45,777 nt of DNA from Nevskia sp. (GTDB lineage: Bacteria; Pseudomonadota; Gammaproteobacteria; Nevskiales; Nevskiaceae): positions 1 through 45,777 of the forward strand of contig NZ_JAHFRY010000018.1 of NCBI RefSeq assembly GCF_023266035.1, written 5' to 3'. Both the position numbers and the translations under genes were made by a program. Numbering within the stretch: position 1 is the first letter of the stretch; each line of letters opens with the position of its first letter. Below the pieces are notes generated by a model that worked only from the letters and a program-made list of their open reading frames with translations, was not told the DNA's origin and searched no databases. This document shows, in pieces, positions 1-10,546 of this stretch.

Positions 1-581
1 CGTTCATCTTCGGTGACAGGGTTAGCCGCAACCTGAGACCACGTTATACCACCATCAGTGGTGGACAAAAAGAGGCCATAGGCCCCAACTGCATATCCTC
101 GATTAGCATCGATGAACAACACATCGAAGAGAGGTTTATTCAAATCCGGCTGGAAGTTCTGCAGTATCCAGGTTATGCCGCCATCAGAGGTATGAAGTAT
201 CACCGAATCGTGACCAACAGCCCAACCATTTTTTGTATCTGTAAAGGTCACACTCGTCAAAAGACTGTCCACAGGCGTTTTAGCCTGCAACCATTTTCTT
301 GCATCCGCCGACACAAGAATATGCCCCCGGTTGCCAACAGCAACATAGCGTTCGCCGGTATTGACGACTTTAACGAGTGGACTACTGGGTGCCTTGACAG
401 CCATTTCCACAACATGAGGCTGCGTCGAAGATGAAGCAACCGATGAGGCTTGAATTTCCGCTGTATCCAGACTTCCTGCCGCAACATCAGGTGCCTCCCC
501 TTGAGACATCGCCGACATTGACAGGGCAACGAGGCTTAGCCCGAAGCTCATGCTTACCGATTTTTTACAGTGCTCAGTCAT
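1..581 (-). CDS. YCF48-like / BNR-repeat periplasmic protein (C-terminus truncated by window edge)
   Basis: Manual minus-strand translation from ATG at 581: MTEHCKKSVSMSFGLSLVALSMSAMSQGEAPDVAAG... with repeats of the type 'GWAVGHDSVILHTSDGGITWILQNFQPDLNKPLFDVLFIDANRGYAVGAYGLFLSTTDGGITW'. Absent from the ORF track because it has no stop inside the window. Confidence 0.85.
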   Translation of the reverse strand, partial: MTEHCKKSVSMSFGLSLVALSMSAMSQGEAPDVAAGSLDTAEIQASSVASSSTQPHVVEMAVKAPSSPLVKVVNTGERYVAVGNRGHILVSADARKWLQAKTPVDSLLTSVTFTDTKNGWAVGHDSVILHTSDGGITWILQNFQPDLNKPLFDVLFIDANRGYAVGAYGLFLSTTDGGITWSQVAANPVTEDE

Positions 582-622
582 TATCTTTGCCCGATAGCAG
601 GATCTGTTACAGCGGAAGTTCT

Positions 623-3130
623 TTAGAACTGATATTTGAGGAAGAAGCCGATGTTGTCACGATCGCGAATGCTGTTGTTTGCACCACCACGCGTGTACAT
701 ATTGTAAGTAATGGACAACGACGTGGCCTTCTCGTAGCGGATCTCAAAAATCGAATTCAGCTGAATACGGCCCTCGACGAAGTTAGCACCTGGCCCCGGC
801 GAGTTATGGTAGACGTCGTGCTGAAAGATCAGAATGGGCTGAATCGAAATGCCGGGAAGCACGGATTCATAACTGATTCTGCTGACCACGCGATACCCAC
901 CTGCTAGTGCATGCGCGAACTGATTGCGGCTTGCCTGGTAGGGGTTGAAGCGCAAGCCATCCCCACCGATCGAACATGCTGGATTTGTCGAGCAAGCAAG
1001 TCTGGAACCATCGGCACCACTGCCATCGGCACCCGCCGAGGCATGTGTCGACGCGCCAAACGGCCCCTCAATCTGCAATTGATCATACTTCGGGAGATTC
1101 AGGACATGGGTCGCAGCCACTTCGTACAACAAAATGACTTGATCCGCGCCAATCCAGTTTTCCGAGCCACCCAAGACACGCGTGGCCCCAAAAGCGTATT
1201 GCATGACCTTGCCAGGAATCCAGCCCTGGATGTAGGAGTTCGGTGCATTCTCGCCGATAGTTCCACCACGATACGGAGTAATGAAATTGGGAAAGGAGCG
1301 AGCCGAACCGGGAACCGATCCCACGAGCAGGCTTAGATTGTCCGGATACGGGTTATTGCCATTCTCGTCAACAAAGTTATTACTTGGATATAGAGAATAA
1401 GAATTTCCTCCATTTTCAGTGAATGCAATGGTATTGGTGGTTCCACGGCAGCCGATGGTCTGGTCATGGCATCGAGACAATGTAGGCCCAAACGCCGCAA
1501 AGGCAAGATCCACTACTGATACCTGCAAAGGCAAATTTGGCCGATACGAGATTTCACCTTGATAGGAGTAATCACCATAAGTCGTATTGAAGCTGAATCC
1601 GAATAATTTTCTATTTTCAGGATAAGACAACTGGATGCGTGCTGTATCGAACGGCACAGCGTCAGAAATTTGCAGCCCAGGGCGTGGCAGGAGAAGATTT
1701 GCAAATCCCAGCAGAGAACCACCCAAGTCTTGCAAAACCAGTGGGTTCGTGGCAATCAATTGCGCAGCCTCTTGAACAATCTGACTGCTGCTGCTCGTGT
1801 TCAATGCAATTGGAAGATTCGGACAGTAAGAAAGAAACGTCGTGGAACTGACAGCATCCATACCGAACGCATTCCCTTCACGGCGCGCGCAACTGGCATC
1901 CGTTGCATACGTACTCGCATAAGGAAGTTTGGAATGATAGTTCATGAAGTACAGACTGAGATCTGTACCGTTATTCAACCATTCGGCAAAATGCGTCAAT
2001 TTGAAACCGAACTGCCCGCTGTCCTTGGCCTCACGATCGGGCAGACGCGGGATGCGTAGAGCCGTTGGCGTGATTGTAGTCAACGGGTTGTCCAGCCTGC
2101 CGCCTGCCAAGCCTTCGAGATCATCCGCTGCGGAGCCAAAACTGGCGTTAACTGCATCACGCTGATTGGGGGTGCCAACATCAATGAACGAGTTGAATGT
2201 CCCCGGTGTCGGCACCTCAACGATGCGGGACTCGAATTGGTAATAACCTTCGATCGAAAGGCTGTCTACGATGTTCGTGGACATCCGCAGCATGTTGACC
2301 GGAATATAAAGATCTTCCAATAGGCCGTTGCCGCTGCGGAAGAACGCATTTGCATTGATAGGCTGGGCCTGATTGATTGAATTCACGATCGCGACGGTAG
2401 CTTCACCCCATTGCACCGTCTGGCGCCCCAGACGAACCTGCAGTTGCCGATCACCTGGAAGGGAAAACCTACCGAAGAAGTTGGTGTCAAGCGGCTGATA
2501 CCTCAAGCCGATCTGCTGGGCTTCGTCCTCGTTGCGGGCTTCCTCAAAGGCACCACCGGGTCCGTAAACCTGATCATAGTAGCGATTCGAAGGGCTGCCG
2601 CCGTTGATGCCGACTCCACCGCCGGATATTCCGACACTAGAAAAATTTCCACTCGTGATCCGATTCCGGTATTTCACTTTGCCGTGGTACAGCGCCGGAT
2701 CGTAGATGGCTCGTCCTCGATAGAAAAAGCCATAGTCGCCGGATTCGATCTTGAGATCATGCGTCCAGACGATCGGGGACTGTGTGATGTCGCCGCGGTC
2801 GAAATTAAGATCGCCGTCATCAAAGTTAAGGGATGGTGCGCCCGGAGACCGACGCAATTGCTCGGCAGGATAAGTCTGCGTTCGGTTCAAGCCCTGGCAA
2901 AGCTGATAGACACCCGTGCATACGTTGGGATTAATGTTTGCCTTTCCTATCAGGCGGCTATCCCGTTCTTCGATACGAAACGCTGCACCTGCGGTTAGCG
3001 TCTGATTGAGAACCGCGTTGAAATCCTGATCCAGAAACTTCACATCCAGTTCAACCGCCGATGCAGCCATCGACCAAAATCCAACTCCCAAAGCACCAAA
3101 TATCCAAACGTGAGCACTTTTCTGCTTCAT
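623..3130 (-). CDS. DUF1302 family outer-membrane/secreted protein
   Basis: 846-aa ORF; likely start is the internal Met giving signal peptide MKQKSAHVWIFGALGVGFWSMAASA; DUF1302-like beginning and 'LRLGRQTVQWGEATV'-type segment; sits between DUF1329 and YCF48 genes. Confidence 0.85.
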   Translation of the reverse strand: MKQKSAHVWIFGALGVGFWSMAASAVELDVKFLDQDFNAVLNQTLTAGAAFRIEERDSRLIGKANINPNVCTGVYQLCQGLNRTQTYPAEQLRRSPGAPSLNFDDGDLNFDRGDITQSPIVWTHDLKIESGDYGFFYRGRAIYDPALYHGKVKYRNRITSGNFSSVGISGGGVGINGGSPSNRYYDQVYGPGGAFEEARNEDEAQQIGLRYQPLDTNFFGRFSLPGDRQLQVRLGRQTVQWGEATVAIVNSINQAQPINANAFFRSGNGLLEDLYIPVNMLRMSTNIVDSLSIEGYYQFESRIVEVPTPGTFNSFIDVGTPNQRDAVNASFGSAADDLEGLAGGRLDNPLTTITPTALRIPRLPDREAKDSGQFGFKLTHFAEWLNNGTDLSLYFMNYHSKLPYASTYATDASCARREGNAFGMDAVSSTTFLSYCPNLPIALNTSSSSQIVQEAAQLIATNPLVLQDLGGSLLGFANLLLPRPGLQISDAVPFDTARIQLSYPENRKLFGFSFNTTYGDYSYQGEISYRPNLPLQVSVVDLAFAAFGPTLSRCHDQTIGCRGTTNTIAFTENGGNSYSLYPSNNFVDENGNNPYPDNLSLLVGSVPGSARSFPNFITPYRGGTIGENAPNSYIQGWIPGKVMQYAFGATRVLGGSENWIGADQVILLYEVAATHVLNLPKYDQLQIEGPFGASTHASAGADGSGADGSRLACSTNPACSIGGDGLRFNPYQASRNQFAHALAGGYRVVSRISYESVLPGISIQPILIFQHDVYHNSPGPGANFVEGRIQLNSIFEIRYEKATSLSITYNMYTRGGANNSIRDRDNIGFFLKYQF

Positions 3131-3247
3131 TTCTGTTTCCCCCAATTCGCACAAGATAGCCAAGGTTCCCGGCTTTATTGAAAGCCAGTGAAAATCCGGG
3201 TTACAACTTTCGTAACCCGGACTCGTGCCTACTGCGCAGCCTTAACT

Positions 3248-4609
3248 TTACTTCGATGTCCGCTTCTGAACCGTATCAGCACTGAAGTCGTCATCACTGA
3301 AAGTCACCGTCTGGTCATACGGCTGATCTTCGTTATTCATCGCCGTCACGAAGTAACGACCTGAATCGAAGTGATAGATCACTTCTGGCTGCGTCGTCGC
3401 AGCGAGTACGTTCGCATACTGAATCAGGTGGCCTTCCTGGAACTGCAGGAGTTTGCCCTGCTGATCATAGTCATCGATCGCGACGATATTCCAGGTATCT
3501 TCATCGAAATACATCGTCCGCTTCTTGAAAGTATGGCGCTGTTCCGGTTTGTTGTTTGCTTCAACAACCCAGACACGATGCAGCTCGTAGCGCGGAAGAT
3601 CAGTATTGACGTGATTCGGACGCGCAATATCCTTGTACTTGACCGATGGCCCCGCGATCTTGTAGCTGTTATACGGGATATACATTTCCTTCTTGCCGAC
3701 GAGCTTCCATGTAAAGCGCTCGAGCACGCCGTTGTACATATCGACCTGATCGTAGAACTGATGGCCGTCGGTGCCTTCATACGGGTTATCGCAGCAGACT
3801 GCTGGTGCGCGGCGGATGCGCTTCAGCACCGGCGCATACAACCATGCGGACCGGCCCTCAGGTCCAAACCCTGCCTTTTCGTGGACCAGAATGAAAGTTC
3901 CGGCAACACGCGGCGGCGAGATCGTTTCCGACAGATAGCGCAGGAAGTCCGCACCCGGCTTCAACTCGATCGGCGTCTTGTTATTGATATTCGAGTAGTA
4001 GAACTTAACATCCTCGACCACTTTGGTCTGAGAGAATTTTCCGTCCTGCTGAACAATCATCTGATTGTTATAACGCCGTTGGGCGCCACCGCGGTACTTC
4101 ACGCGATGATTCCAAACCGGCTCTGCTCCGCTTTGTGGAATCGGGAACGGGAAGCCTACGAAAGCGCCCTTCGGATTGTCGACGCCGTCGAGCTCAGCGC
4201 GCGTTGCGTTCAGCTTTGTCTCATCAAGCAGCTTGTCCGGGAACGTATACTTTCGGTGTGATGGGTATACCTGCATCTTGTAGGTGCCTGGATAACGCTT
4301 GAACAATTCCTTGTGGCCTTCGGACAGTTTGTCCGCGTACTTGGCGACGTCTTTCGCCTCGATCACCATCAACGGCTTTTCATTGGCCAACTCCGGATCG
4401 TTCGCATACTCGCCCTTGAGTGCGCCGCGCGCCTTCTGCGGTGTCCAGGCCGGAATCGTGCCTTCCTTGTTGCCAGCCTTTTCGGCACCGACTGGCGTCA
4501 GCTCCTTGCCGAGCTTGGCGGCTTCCTCAGGGCTGACCTTCGCGTATGCCGGTGCGGTCATTGCCACCAACGCCGCCATCAATGACGACATCCAAATTCG
4601 CTTCTTCAT
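3248..4609 (-). CDS. DUF1329 family protein (outer-membrane lipoprotein-sorting-like)
   Basis: 453 aa with signal peptide (MKKRIWMSSLMAALVAMTAPAYA); typical DUF1329 segments 'LGKELTPVGAEKAGN', 'YAPVLKRIRRAPAVCCDNPYEGTDG', 'DEDTWNIVAIDDYD'. Confidence 0.9.
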   Translation of the reverse strand: MKKRIWMSSLMAALVAMTAPAYAKVSPEEAAKLGKELTPVGAEKAGNKEGTIPAWTPQKARGALKGEYANDPELANEKPLMVIEAKDVAKYADKLSEGHKELFKRYPGTYKMQVYPSHRKYTFPDKLLDETKLNATRAELDGVDNPKGAFVGFPFPIPQSGAEPVWNHRVKYRGGAQRRYNNQMIVQQDGKFSQTKVVEDVKFYYSNINNKTPIELKPGADFLRYLSETISPPRVAGTFILVHEKAGFGPEGRSAWLYAPVLKRIRRAPAVCCDNPYEGTDGHQFYDQVDMYNGVLERFTWKLVGKKEMYIPYNSYKIAGPSVKYKDIARPNHVNTDLPRYELHRVWVVEANNKPEQRHTFKKRTMYFDEDTWNIVAIDDYDQQGKLLQFQEGHLIQYANVLAATTQPEVIYHFDSGRYFVTAMNNEDQPYDQTVTFSDDDFSADTVQKRTSK

Positions 4610-4798
4610 CTATCGATCTCTCTTGCTCGTTGAACGACTGTTGGTTACCGCGTCCCATCGTCGGCGCACCAGCGACATTGACGCGGCATCGCACAAACCG
4701 GATTACTCCGATTTCCTCCTGCTGAGCTGCGGGTGCCAAAGCTCAGAGCCATCGACCCCTCAGCCTATCTCGTAAGACAATTTGTAATTTTTCTTGCG

Positions 4799-7426
4799 CT
4801 ACTTCGCAGAGGCCTTAGCTGCTGCAGCCTCAGCCTTTGCAGCTTCCTTCGCAGCCTTCGCTATCAGCTTCTCGGGCTTAAGCAAAAAGTAGGCAAAAGC
4901 TGGCAGCAGCAGAACCGCAGCGACAGCATTGGCTACGAACATGATGGTCAACAGAATGCCCATGTCGACCTGGAACTGCAGGCCCGAAAACAACCAGGTG
5001 CAGACCGAACCAGCCAGCGCCAACGAGGTGAACACCACCGCCTTGCCGGTCTGGTGCAGGGTCTGCTTGTAGGCATCGCGCAGGCTCATGCCGTTCTTCA
5101 CGCACTCCTCGAGCACCGAATAGATGTAAATGCCGTAGTCGACTCCGATGCCCGCCGCAAAAGCAGCCACCGGCAATGTCGAGACCTTTACACCGATCTG
5201 CAGCCAGACCATCACGGCATAGGACATCACCGACACCAATGCCAGCGGGAACAGCACACAGATGACGCTTGAAATGGTGCGGAACGAGATGAACACGCAC
5301 AGCGCGATGCCGGCGTAGACCCAGAACAGCACGGTCGGCTCGGTTTCGGCGACGACATCATTAACCGCCGCCATGACGCCGACATTGCCTGTCGCCTTGC
5401 TGAACTTGACCGGCGAGTCAGCGGGCTGTTCGGCAATGAACTTGTCGATTCCGGAGACGATCCCGTCTATGGTTTCTGCTTTATGGTCGGCAGTGAAGAT
5501 GAACACCGGAATGGCGCTGCAGTCTTCATTCAGTAAACCCGTAGAGCTAGGAAAAGGTTGGACCGTGATTACCAGCGCCCCACTCTCCCGAGGAAGAACG
5601 TTCCATTTCGGATTCGATTCGCCATAGGCATTGAATACTTTCCTCTGAGCCTGCGGCAGCGACAGCGTCGACTGCACGCCAGGCGTGTTCTGCATTCGCC
5701 ACGAAAAACGATCGATATTCTCGATGATGCCATGGTCGATGCAACCATCAGCTTTCGACTCTGCGATCACCTTCATCACGTCAACGCCGATCGAGAAATT
5801 GTCGACAATCGTCTTAGAGTCGCGATTGTAACGAGAATCAGGACGCAGCTCTGGAACGCCGTCAAGCAACTCGCCGATCTTCAGATCCTTCGCAACGTGA
5901 TCATTGTAGAGATAGAAACCGATGGACAACACAATGGTGCCGATCGCAAAAGGCTTCAGAGTAAGCGTGGAAACAGCGCTCCAGATTGGCTCGAAGATGC
6001 GGTCACGACGCGCCTGGTGAGCCCGGAATTCGACCGGGTTGCTGATCTTCGCGTAGGACAGCAGACAGGGCAGCAGCATCTTCTTGCAGAAGATGATCGC
6101 GACAAGGCCGAACATGGCGTTGACCGCCATTTCCTGAACGATGCCGATCGGCACCAGCAAGATGGTGCCGAAGCCGACGACATTGGTCAGCACCGCTGAA
6201 ATACCCGGCACGACAAGACGCCGGTAGGTCGCCCGCGACGCTGCAAAACTGTCGAGACCATGATCGGCGACTTCGTAAAGCCAGAAGCTGGTGATCTGGA
6301 TGCCATGCGACACACCGATCGACAGCACCAGAAACGGCACCAGGATACCGAACGGATCCAGCGCATAGCCGAACAGATGCAGCATGCCGAGTTCCCAGAT
6401 TACCGCCAGCACTGCGCAGGACAACGGGATCAGCGCGATCAGCGCGGAGCCGGTGTACAGCGTCAGCAGCATCCAGGTCAGCGCCAGAGTGAGAAAGAAA
6501 AACCCAACCACTTCGAGCAGCGAGTCGGCAACGTCGCCAACGACCTTCGCAAAGCCGATAATGTGAATATCAATATCGGGATTGAAATTCGGGTTGGCGA
6601 CTTCGGCAACATCGAAATCACTGCCTTCCAGTTCAAACACCTGGCTACTTCCATCGGCAGCCTCGGTATCGACGACGATGGTCTTGAACCGGAAAAAGAG
6701 GCTGCGCGGGTCGTGATACTCCCGCCTGACCACCTCGCCCGCCTTCAAAGGCTCGTGGTCGGCCTTCAACCGGTATTCGTACATCTTCGAATTAATGTAC
6801 TTCTGGCGGATGTCCTCGATGACACCTGCCGTCTTGATGTAGTCGATGGTTTTTCCGGTGATCGGGTCTTTTTCGAGCAGTTCCGAAAAGATCATCGCGC
6901 CGCGCTGATCGTTGGCGACCAAGCGACCGATGATGCCGGCCTTCGATACATTGGCCTTGACCTTGTCGAGGTTCTCCGGCGTCGGCGTGAAATCCGCCGA
7001 GATCACGTTGCCGCCGGCGAAGCCTTCTTCGACGACTTCCAGATAACGCACGTCCGGCGTGAAGATCGAACTGACTCGAGCGCGATCGGTGCCCGGCAGG
7101 AAGGTGACCGAGTCGGTTACTGCCCTCAGCGTGTTCATGAACGCCGGGTTGTAGATGTCCTTTTCCTTTTTCTCAGTGACTGCGAACAACACCACGTTCG
7201 CACCACCGAATTCCTTTTCGTACTGCTTGAATACCTTGATGTACGGATGGCCAAGCGGCAACTGCTTCTCGAAGCCGGAATCGACCTTGAGGTGAAGCGC
7301 CTGCCAGACCATGAAAATTGTTACCGCCGCCAATACCAGCAAGGTGCGGCCGCGGTTACCAAACACGATCGGCTCAGTGACACGGACAAACAGTTTGGAA
7401 AATTTGCCTTGCGCTTCTGAATGCAT
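4799..7426 (-). CDS. RND superfamily / MMPL-type transporter
   Basis: 875 aa with two repeated transmembrane halves; 'GIGVDYGIYIYSVLEE' and 'LSIGVSHGIQITSFWLYE' TM4/TM10-like motifs; Lys/Ala-rich C-terminal tail. Confidence 0.9.
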   Translation of the reverse strand: MHSEAQGKFSKLFVRVTEPIVFGNRGRTLLVLAAVTIFMVWQALHLKVDSGFEKQLPLGHPYIKVFKQYEKEFGGANVVLFAVTEKKEKDIYNPAFMNTLRAVTDSVTFLPGTDRARVSSIFTPDVRYLEVVEEGFAGGNVISADFTPTPENLDKVKANVSKAGIIGRLVANDQRGAMIFSELLEKDPITGKTIDYIKTAGVIEDIRQKYINSKMYEYRLKADHEPLKAGEVVRREYHDPRSLFFRFKTIVVDTEAADGSSQVFELEGSDFDVAEVANPNFNPDIDIHIIGFAKVVGDVADSLLEVVGFFFLTLALTWMLLTLYTGSALIALIPLSCAVLAVIWELGMLHLFGYALDPFGILVPFLVLSIGVSHGIQITSFWLYEVADHGLDSFAASRATYRRLVVPGISAVLTNVVGFGTILLVPIGIVQEMAVNAMFGLVAIIFCKKMLLPCLLSYAKISNPVEFRAHQARRDRIFEPIWSAVSTLTLKPFAIGTIVLSIGFYLYNDHVAKDLKIGELLDGVPELRPDSRYNRDSKTIVDNFSIGVDVMKVIAESKADGCIDHGIIENIDRFSWRMQNTPGVQSTLSLPQAQRKVFNAYGESNPKWNVLPRESGALVITVQPFPSSTGLLNEDCSAIPVFIFTADHKAETIDGIVSGIDKFIAEQPADSPVKFSKATGNVGVMAAVNDVVAETEPTVLFWVYAGIALCVFISFRTISSVICVLFPLALVSVMSYAVMVWLQIGVKVSTLPVAAFAAGIGVDYGIYIYSVLEECVKNGMSLRDAYKQTLHQTGKAVVFTSLALAGSVCTWLFSGLQFQVDMGILLTIMFVANAVAAVLLLPAFAYFLLKPEKLIAKAAKEAAKAEAAAAKASAK

Positions 7427-7509
7427 CGATTACCCCCGTTAACGAATGATCTCGGCCTATTGCCCATGGCTGACCGTATTTTTTTAATGCCGTTTTTATA
7501 CGACGGTTT

Positions 7510-7523
7510 CTAACGAACGTTAG
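7510..7523. promoter_or_regulatory. Candidate operator: inverted repeat CTAACG-AA-CGTTAG in divergent promoter region
   Basis: Perfect 6-bp arms, 2-nt spacer, between leftward RND gene and rightward ALDH gene; 11/12 match to a site at 39464-39475. Confidence 0.5.
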
Positions 7524-7780
7524 CTTATTTTGATCGCATCTTCAAGCCTATTCGAGATGAGGCGTTCGGTCTGCTGTCGTAATTTTGGCTTTGCCGGTCA
7601 ATCGAAGGTGCCTTTGCCGCAGAGCCAACCATCTCCGTGGGCTTGTCGAGCAATGGCACCGCTGAATTTCCTGCACATGAAGGCCCTTGGTAGCATAGGT
7701 TATAGAAATAACTAACAGTAGTTTGATTTTTTGCCAAGTTTCGCTTTTAATGTCTGCCTTCGCGGCTCGATCAAATCAGC

Positions 7781-9256
7781 ATGCCAACGGAAACTGACCT
7801 CTTGACAACCTCGGTACCGCTTGTCCGTCCCGACAACCTGCACCTGGCAGGCGGCCATTCAGTTCGTGCCGTGTTCGAGTCACAGCAGACGACAGCACTG
7901 CGCTGGCGCTTATCGACGGTGGGGCAGCGAATCGCGAGGATCCGAAAATTGCGCGATGCGGTACTGGCAGCTGCGCCAGCGCTGCGAATCGCTGCAGCCG
8001 CTGACTTCCGCAAGCCGGAGGCCGAAGTCAATCTGACCGAGATTTTCACCGTAGTCTCCGAAGCCAACATGGCCATCCGTCGGCTGAAACGCTGGATGAA
8101 GCCAACGCGTGTCGGATTTTCTCCGTTGATGGCCGGAACGCGTGGAAGCATCGAGTACCAGCCACGTGGGCGCTGCTTAATCATCGCCCCCTGGAATTAC
8201 CCGGTGAACCTCAGCTTCTGCCCACTGGTCCTGGCACTCGCTGCTGGCAATACCGCGATTATCAAGCCTTCGGAAATGACGCCCAATCTTGCTGCTGAGA
8301 TGCAGAAGATCATTGATGAAAGCTTTCCGTCAGATGAAGTCGCGATGTTTCAGGGCGAATCCGACGTCGCTCAAGCGCTTCTCGATCTGCCATTTGATCA
8401 CATCTTCTTCACCGGAGCACCAGCTCTCGGCAAGGTGGTGATGGCTGCGGCGGCGCGACACCTCACCAGCGTGACCCTTGAACTGGGAGGCAAGAGTCCG
8501 ACCATCATCGATGCCAGCGCCGATCTCAAGGCCGCTGCACACAATGTGTGCTGGTCCAAGTTCATGAACAACGGCCAGACCTGCATCGCGCCCGACCACT
8601 TGTTCGTGCACGACTCGGTCGCCGACGAGTTCCTGGATCTGGTGCGCGAGCGGCTTGCGGAAGTCTTCGGCAAAGATGACGACGCGCGCTTCCGGTCGCC
8701 CGACCTCGCCCGCATCGTCAATGCCCGACACACATCGCGCGTGCGACGACTGCTGGACGATGCACGTGCGCGCGGTGCCACGGTCGTCGTCGGCGGCGAC
8801 GTAAGGGAAGAACACTGCTACGTCTCACCAACGGTGCTCGAAGGCGTACCCGCCGATGCCGCCATCCTGCAGGAGGAAATTTTCGGACCGCTGCTACCGG
8901 TGATCCGGTTTGACGAACTCGACGCGGTCATCGACCGCATCAACGGCGGCGACAAACCGCTTGCGCTGTACGTCTGGGGCAAGGACCGTGCACGCATCCG
9001 CCGCGTGCTGGACCGCACCTCCTCGGGCGGAGCCTGCGTCAACAACACCGTCGTCCAAGCATTGCATCCCCTGCTGCCATTTGGTGGCGTCAATTATTCG
9101 GGGCTTGGCAGCACGCACGGGGAGTTCGGATTTCGAGCGTTCTCTCATGCCAGAGCAATTGCCGACACCCGCGTCGGGATGGTGCATCTGTTCTTTCCGC
9201 CGTATACAGCGCGCGTGAAGCGGATCATCGAGATGACTTTGCGCTGGCTCACATGA
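7781..9256 (+). CDS. Aldehyde dehydrogenase (coniferyl-aldehyde-dehydrogenase-like)
   Basis: 491 aa; 'PWNYPVNLSFCPLVLALAAGNTAIIKPSEMTP', 'VTLELGGKSPTIID', 'NNGQTCIAPDHLFV', 'EEIFGPLLPV'. Confidence 0.92.
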   Translation: MPTETDLLTTSVPLVRPDNLHLAGGHSVRAVFESQQTTALRWRLSTVGQRIARIRKLRDAVLAAAPALRIAAAADFRKPEAEVNLTEIFTVVSEANMAIRRLKRWMKPTRVGFSPLMAGTRGSIEYQPRGRCLIIAPWNYPVNLSFCPLVLALAAGNTAIIKPSEMTPNLAAEMQKIIDESFPSDEVAMFQGESDVAQALLDLPFDHIFFTGAPALGKVVMAAAARHLTSVTLELGGKSPTIIDASADLKAAAHNVCWSKFMNNGQTCIAPDHLFVHDSVADEFLDLVRERLAEVFGKDDDARFRSPDLARIVNARHTSRVRRLLDDARARGATVVVGGDVREEHCYVSPTVLEGVPADAAILQEEIFGPLLPVIRFDELDAVIDRINGGDKPLALYVWGKDRARIRRVLDRTSSGGACVNNTVVQALHPLLPFGGVNYSGLGSTHGEFGFRAFSHARAIADTRVGMVHLFFPPYTARVKRIIEMTLRWLT

Positions 9257-9264
9257 TCCCACGC

Positions 9265-9292
9265 CGGGCGGGCCTCACCCCGCTCCCGTTTT
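9265..9292 (+). terminator. Possible intrinsic terminator after ALDH
   Basis: CGGGCGGG / CCCG-(CT bulge)-CCCG stem followed by TTTT, 9 bp after the ALDH stop. Confidence 0.35.
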
Positions 9293-9354
9293 GGTCTCGT
9301 CAATCGAGGCCTTCTTTATATTTATAGTCGATTTTTCTCATTCTGGAGAAGCAC

Positions 9355-10533
9355 ATGAGTCAAGCTGTGATTGTTGCTGGTGTCGGCATGGTCCCCTTTG
9401 CAAAACCCGGGATGTCTGCACCTTATTACGAGATGGGTGCCGAGGCAGCCCGCCGCGCACTCACTGATGCCGGTGTTGATTATCGGCTTGTGCAACAAGC
9501 CTATGTGGGTTACGTCTACGGTGATTCCACCTGCGGTCAGCGCGCGCTATACCCAGTAGGGATGACTGGCATTCCGGTGATCAATGTCAACAACAATTGC
9601 TCTACCGGCTCGACTGCACTGTTTCTTGCTCGTCAGGCCGTACAAAGCGGTGCTGCTGACTGCGTGATCGCGCTCGGTTTCGAGCAAATGAAGCCGGGAG
9701 CACTAGGTTCCTATTACGCGGATCGCCCGACGCCGTTCGAGCCGTTCGACAAAGTCTGCGACCAGCTCGTCGGCCAGCCTGAAGTGCCGATGGCGATCCG
9801 CTACTTCGGCGGCGCCGGCATGGCGCACATGGAAAAGTACGGGACCAAGGCCGAGACCTTCGCGAAGATCCGCGCCAAGGCCAGCCGTCATGCCATGAAC
9901 AATCCTGTAGCGCTCTTTCGCAAGGAAGTGACGGTCGATGAAGTGATGGCTTCGCCGACTCTGATCGGCCCGCTGACGCGCTTGATGGCCTGCCCGCCGA
10001 CATGCGGTGCTGCGGCTGCCATCGTCTGCTCGGAAAAATTTGCCAAGACTCACGGGCTCGATTCGCGCGTGAAGATCGTCGCTCAGGCGATGACCACTGA
10101 CACACCGGCTACCTTCGACGCAGGAAACATGATGCAGCTGGTCGGCTACGACATGACCCGCGCCGCCGGCGATCAGGTCTATGCGTCAGCAGGCGTGGAT
10201 CCGACGGACGTCGATGTCGTGGAACTTCACGACTGCTTTGCGACCAATGAACTGCTCACCTATGAAGGCCTGCGTCTTGCCCCGGAAGGCGGTGCGGAAA
10301 AAATGATCCGCGACGGCGATAACACTTATGGCGGACGGGTGGTAACCAATCCCTCCGGTGGCCTGTTGTCGAAGGGCCATCCGCTGGGTGCAACCGGACT
10401 TGCGCAGTGCACCGAACTGGTCCAGCAGCTGCGTGGGACTGCGGAGGCGCGACAGGTCAAGGGTGCGCGCATTGCGTTGCAGCACAACCTCGGTCTCGGT
10501 GGTGCTTGCGTCGTGACGATGTACCAGGTCTGA
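9355..10533 (+). CDS. Thiolase family / SCP-x-type lipid-transfer thiolase
   Basis: 392 aa; 'NNNCSTGSTALFLARQAV' (active-site Cys), 'VDVVELHDCFATNELLTYE', 'NPSGGLLSKGHPLGATGLAQ'. Confidence 0.92.
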   Translation: MSQAVIVAGVGMVPFAKPGMSAPYYEMGAEAARRALTDAGVDYRLVQQAYVGYVYGDSTCGQRALYPVGMTGIPVINVNNNCSTGSTALFLARQAVQSGAADCVIALGFEQMKPGALGSYYADRPTPFEPFDKVCDQLVGQPEVPMAIRYFGGAGMAHMEKYGTKAETFAKIRAKASRHAMNNPVALFRKEVTVDEVMASPTLIGPLTRLMACPPTCGAAAAIVCSEKFAKTHGLDSRVKIVAQAMTTDTPATFDAGNMMQLVGYDMTRAAGDQVYASAGVDPTDVDVVELHDCFATNELLTYEGLRLAPEGGAEKMIRDGDNTYGGRVVTNPSGGLLSKGHPLGATGLAQCTELVQQLRGTAEARQVKGARIALQHNLGLGGACVVTMYQV

Positions 10534-10546
10534 GAGGGGAATTTTC

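Noticed and set aside
7621-7680. TGGCAC at about 7657 as a sigma-54 promoter for ALDH
   Set aside because: No TTGC at the required N5 spacing.
7710-7723. AACTA-ACAG-TAGTT hairpin before a T-rich run
   Set aside because: 5-bp weak stem in a promoter region; not convincing as a terminator or operator.
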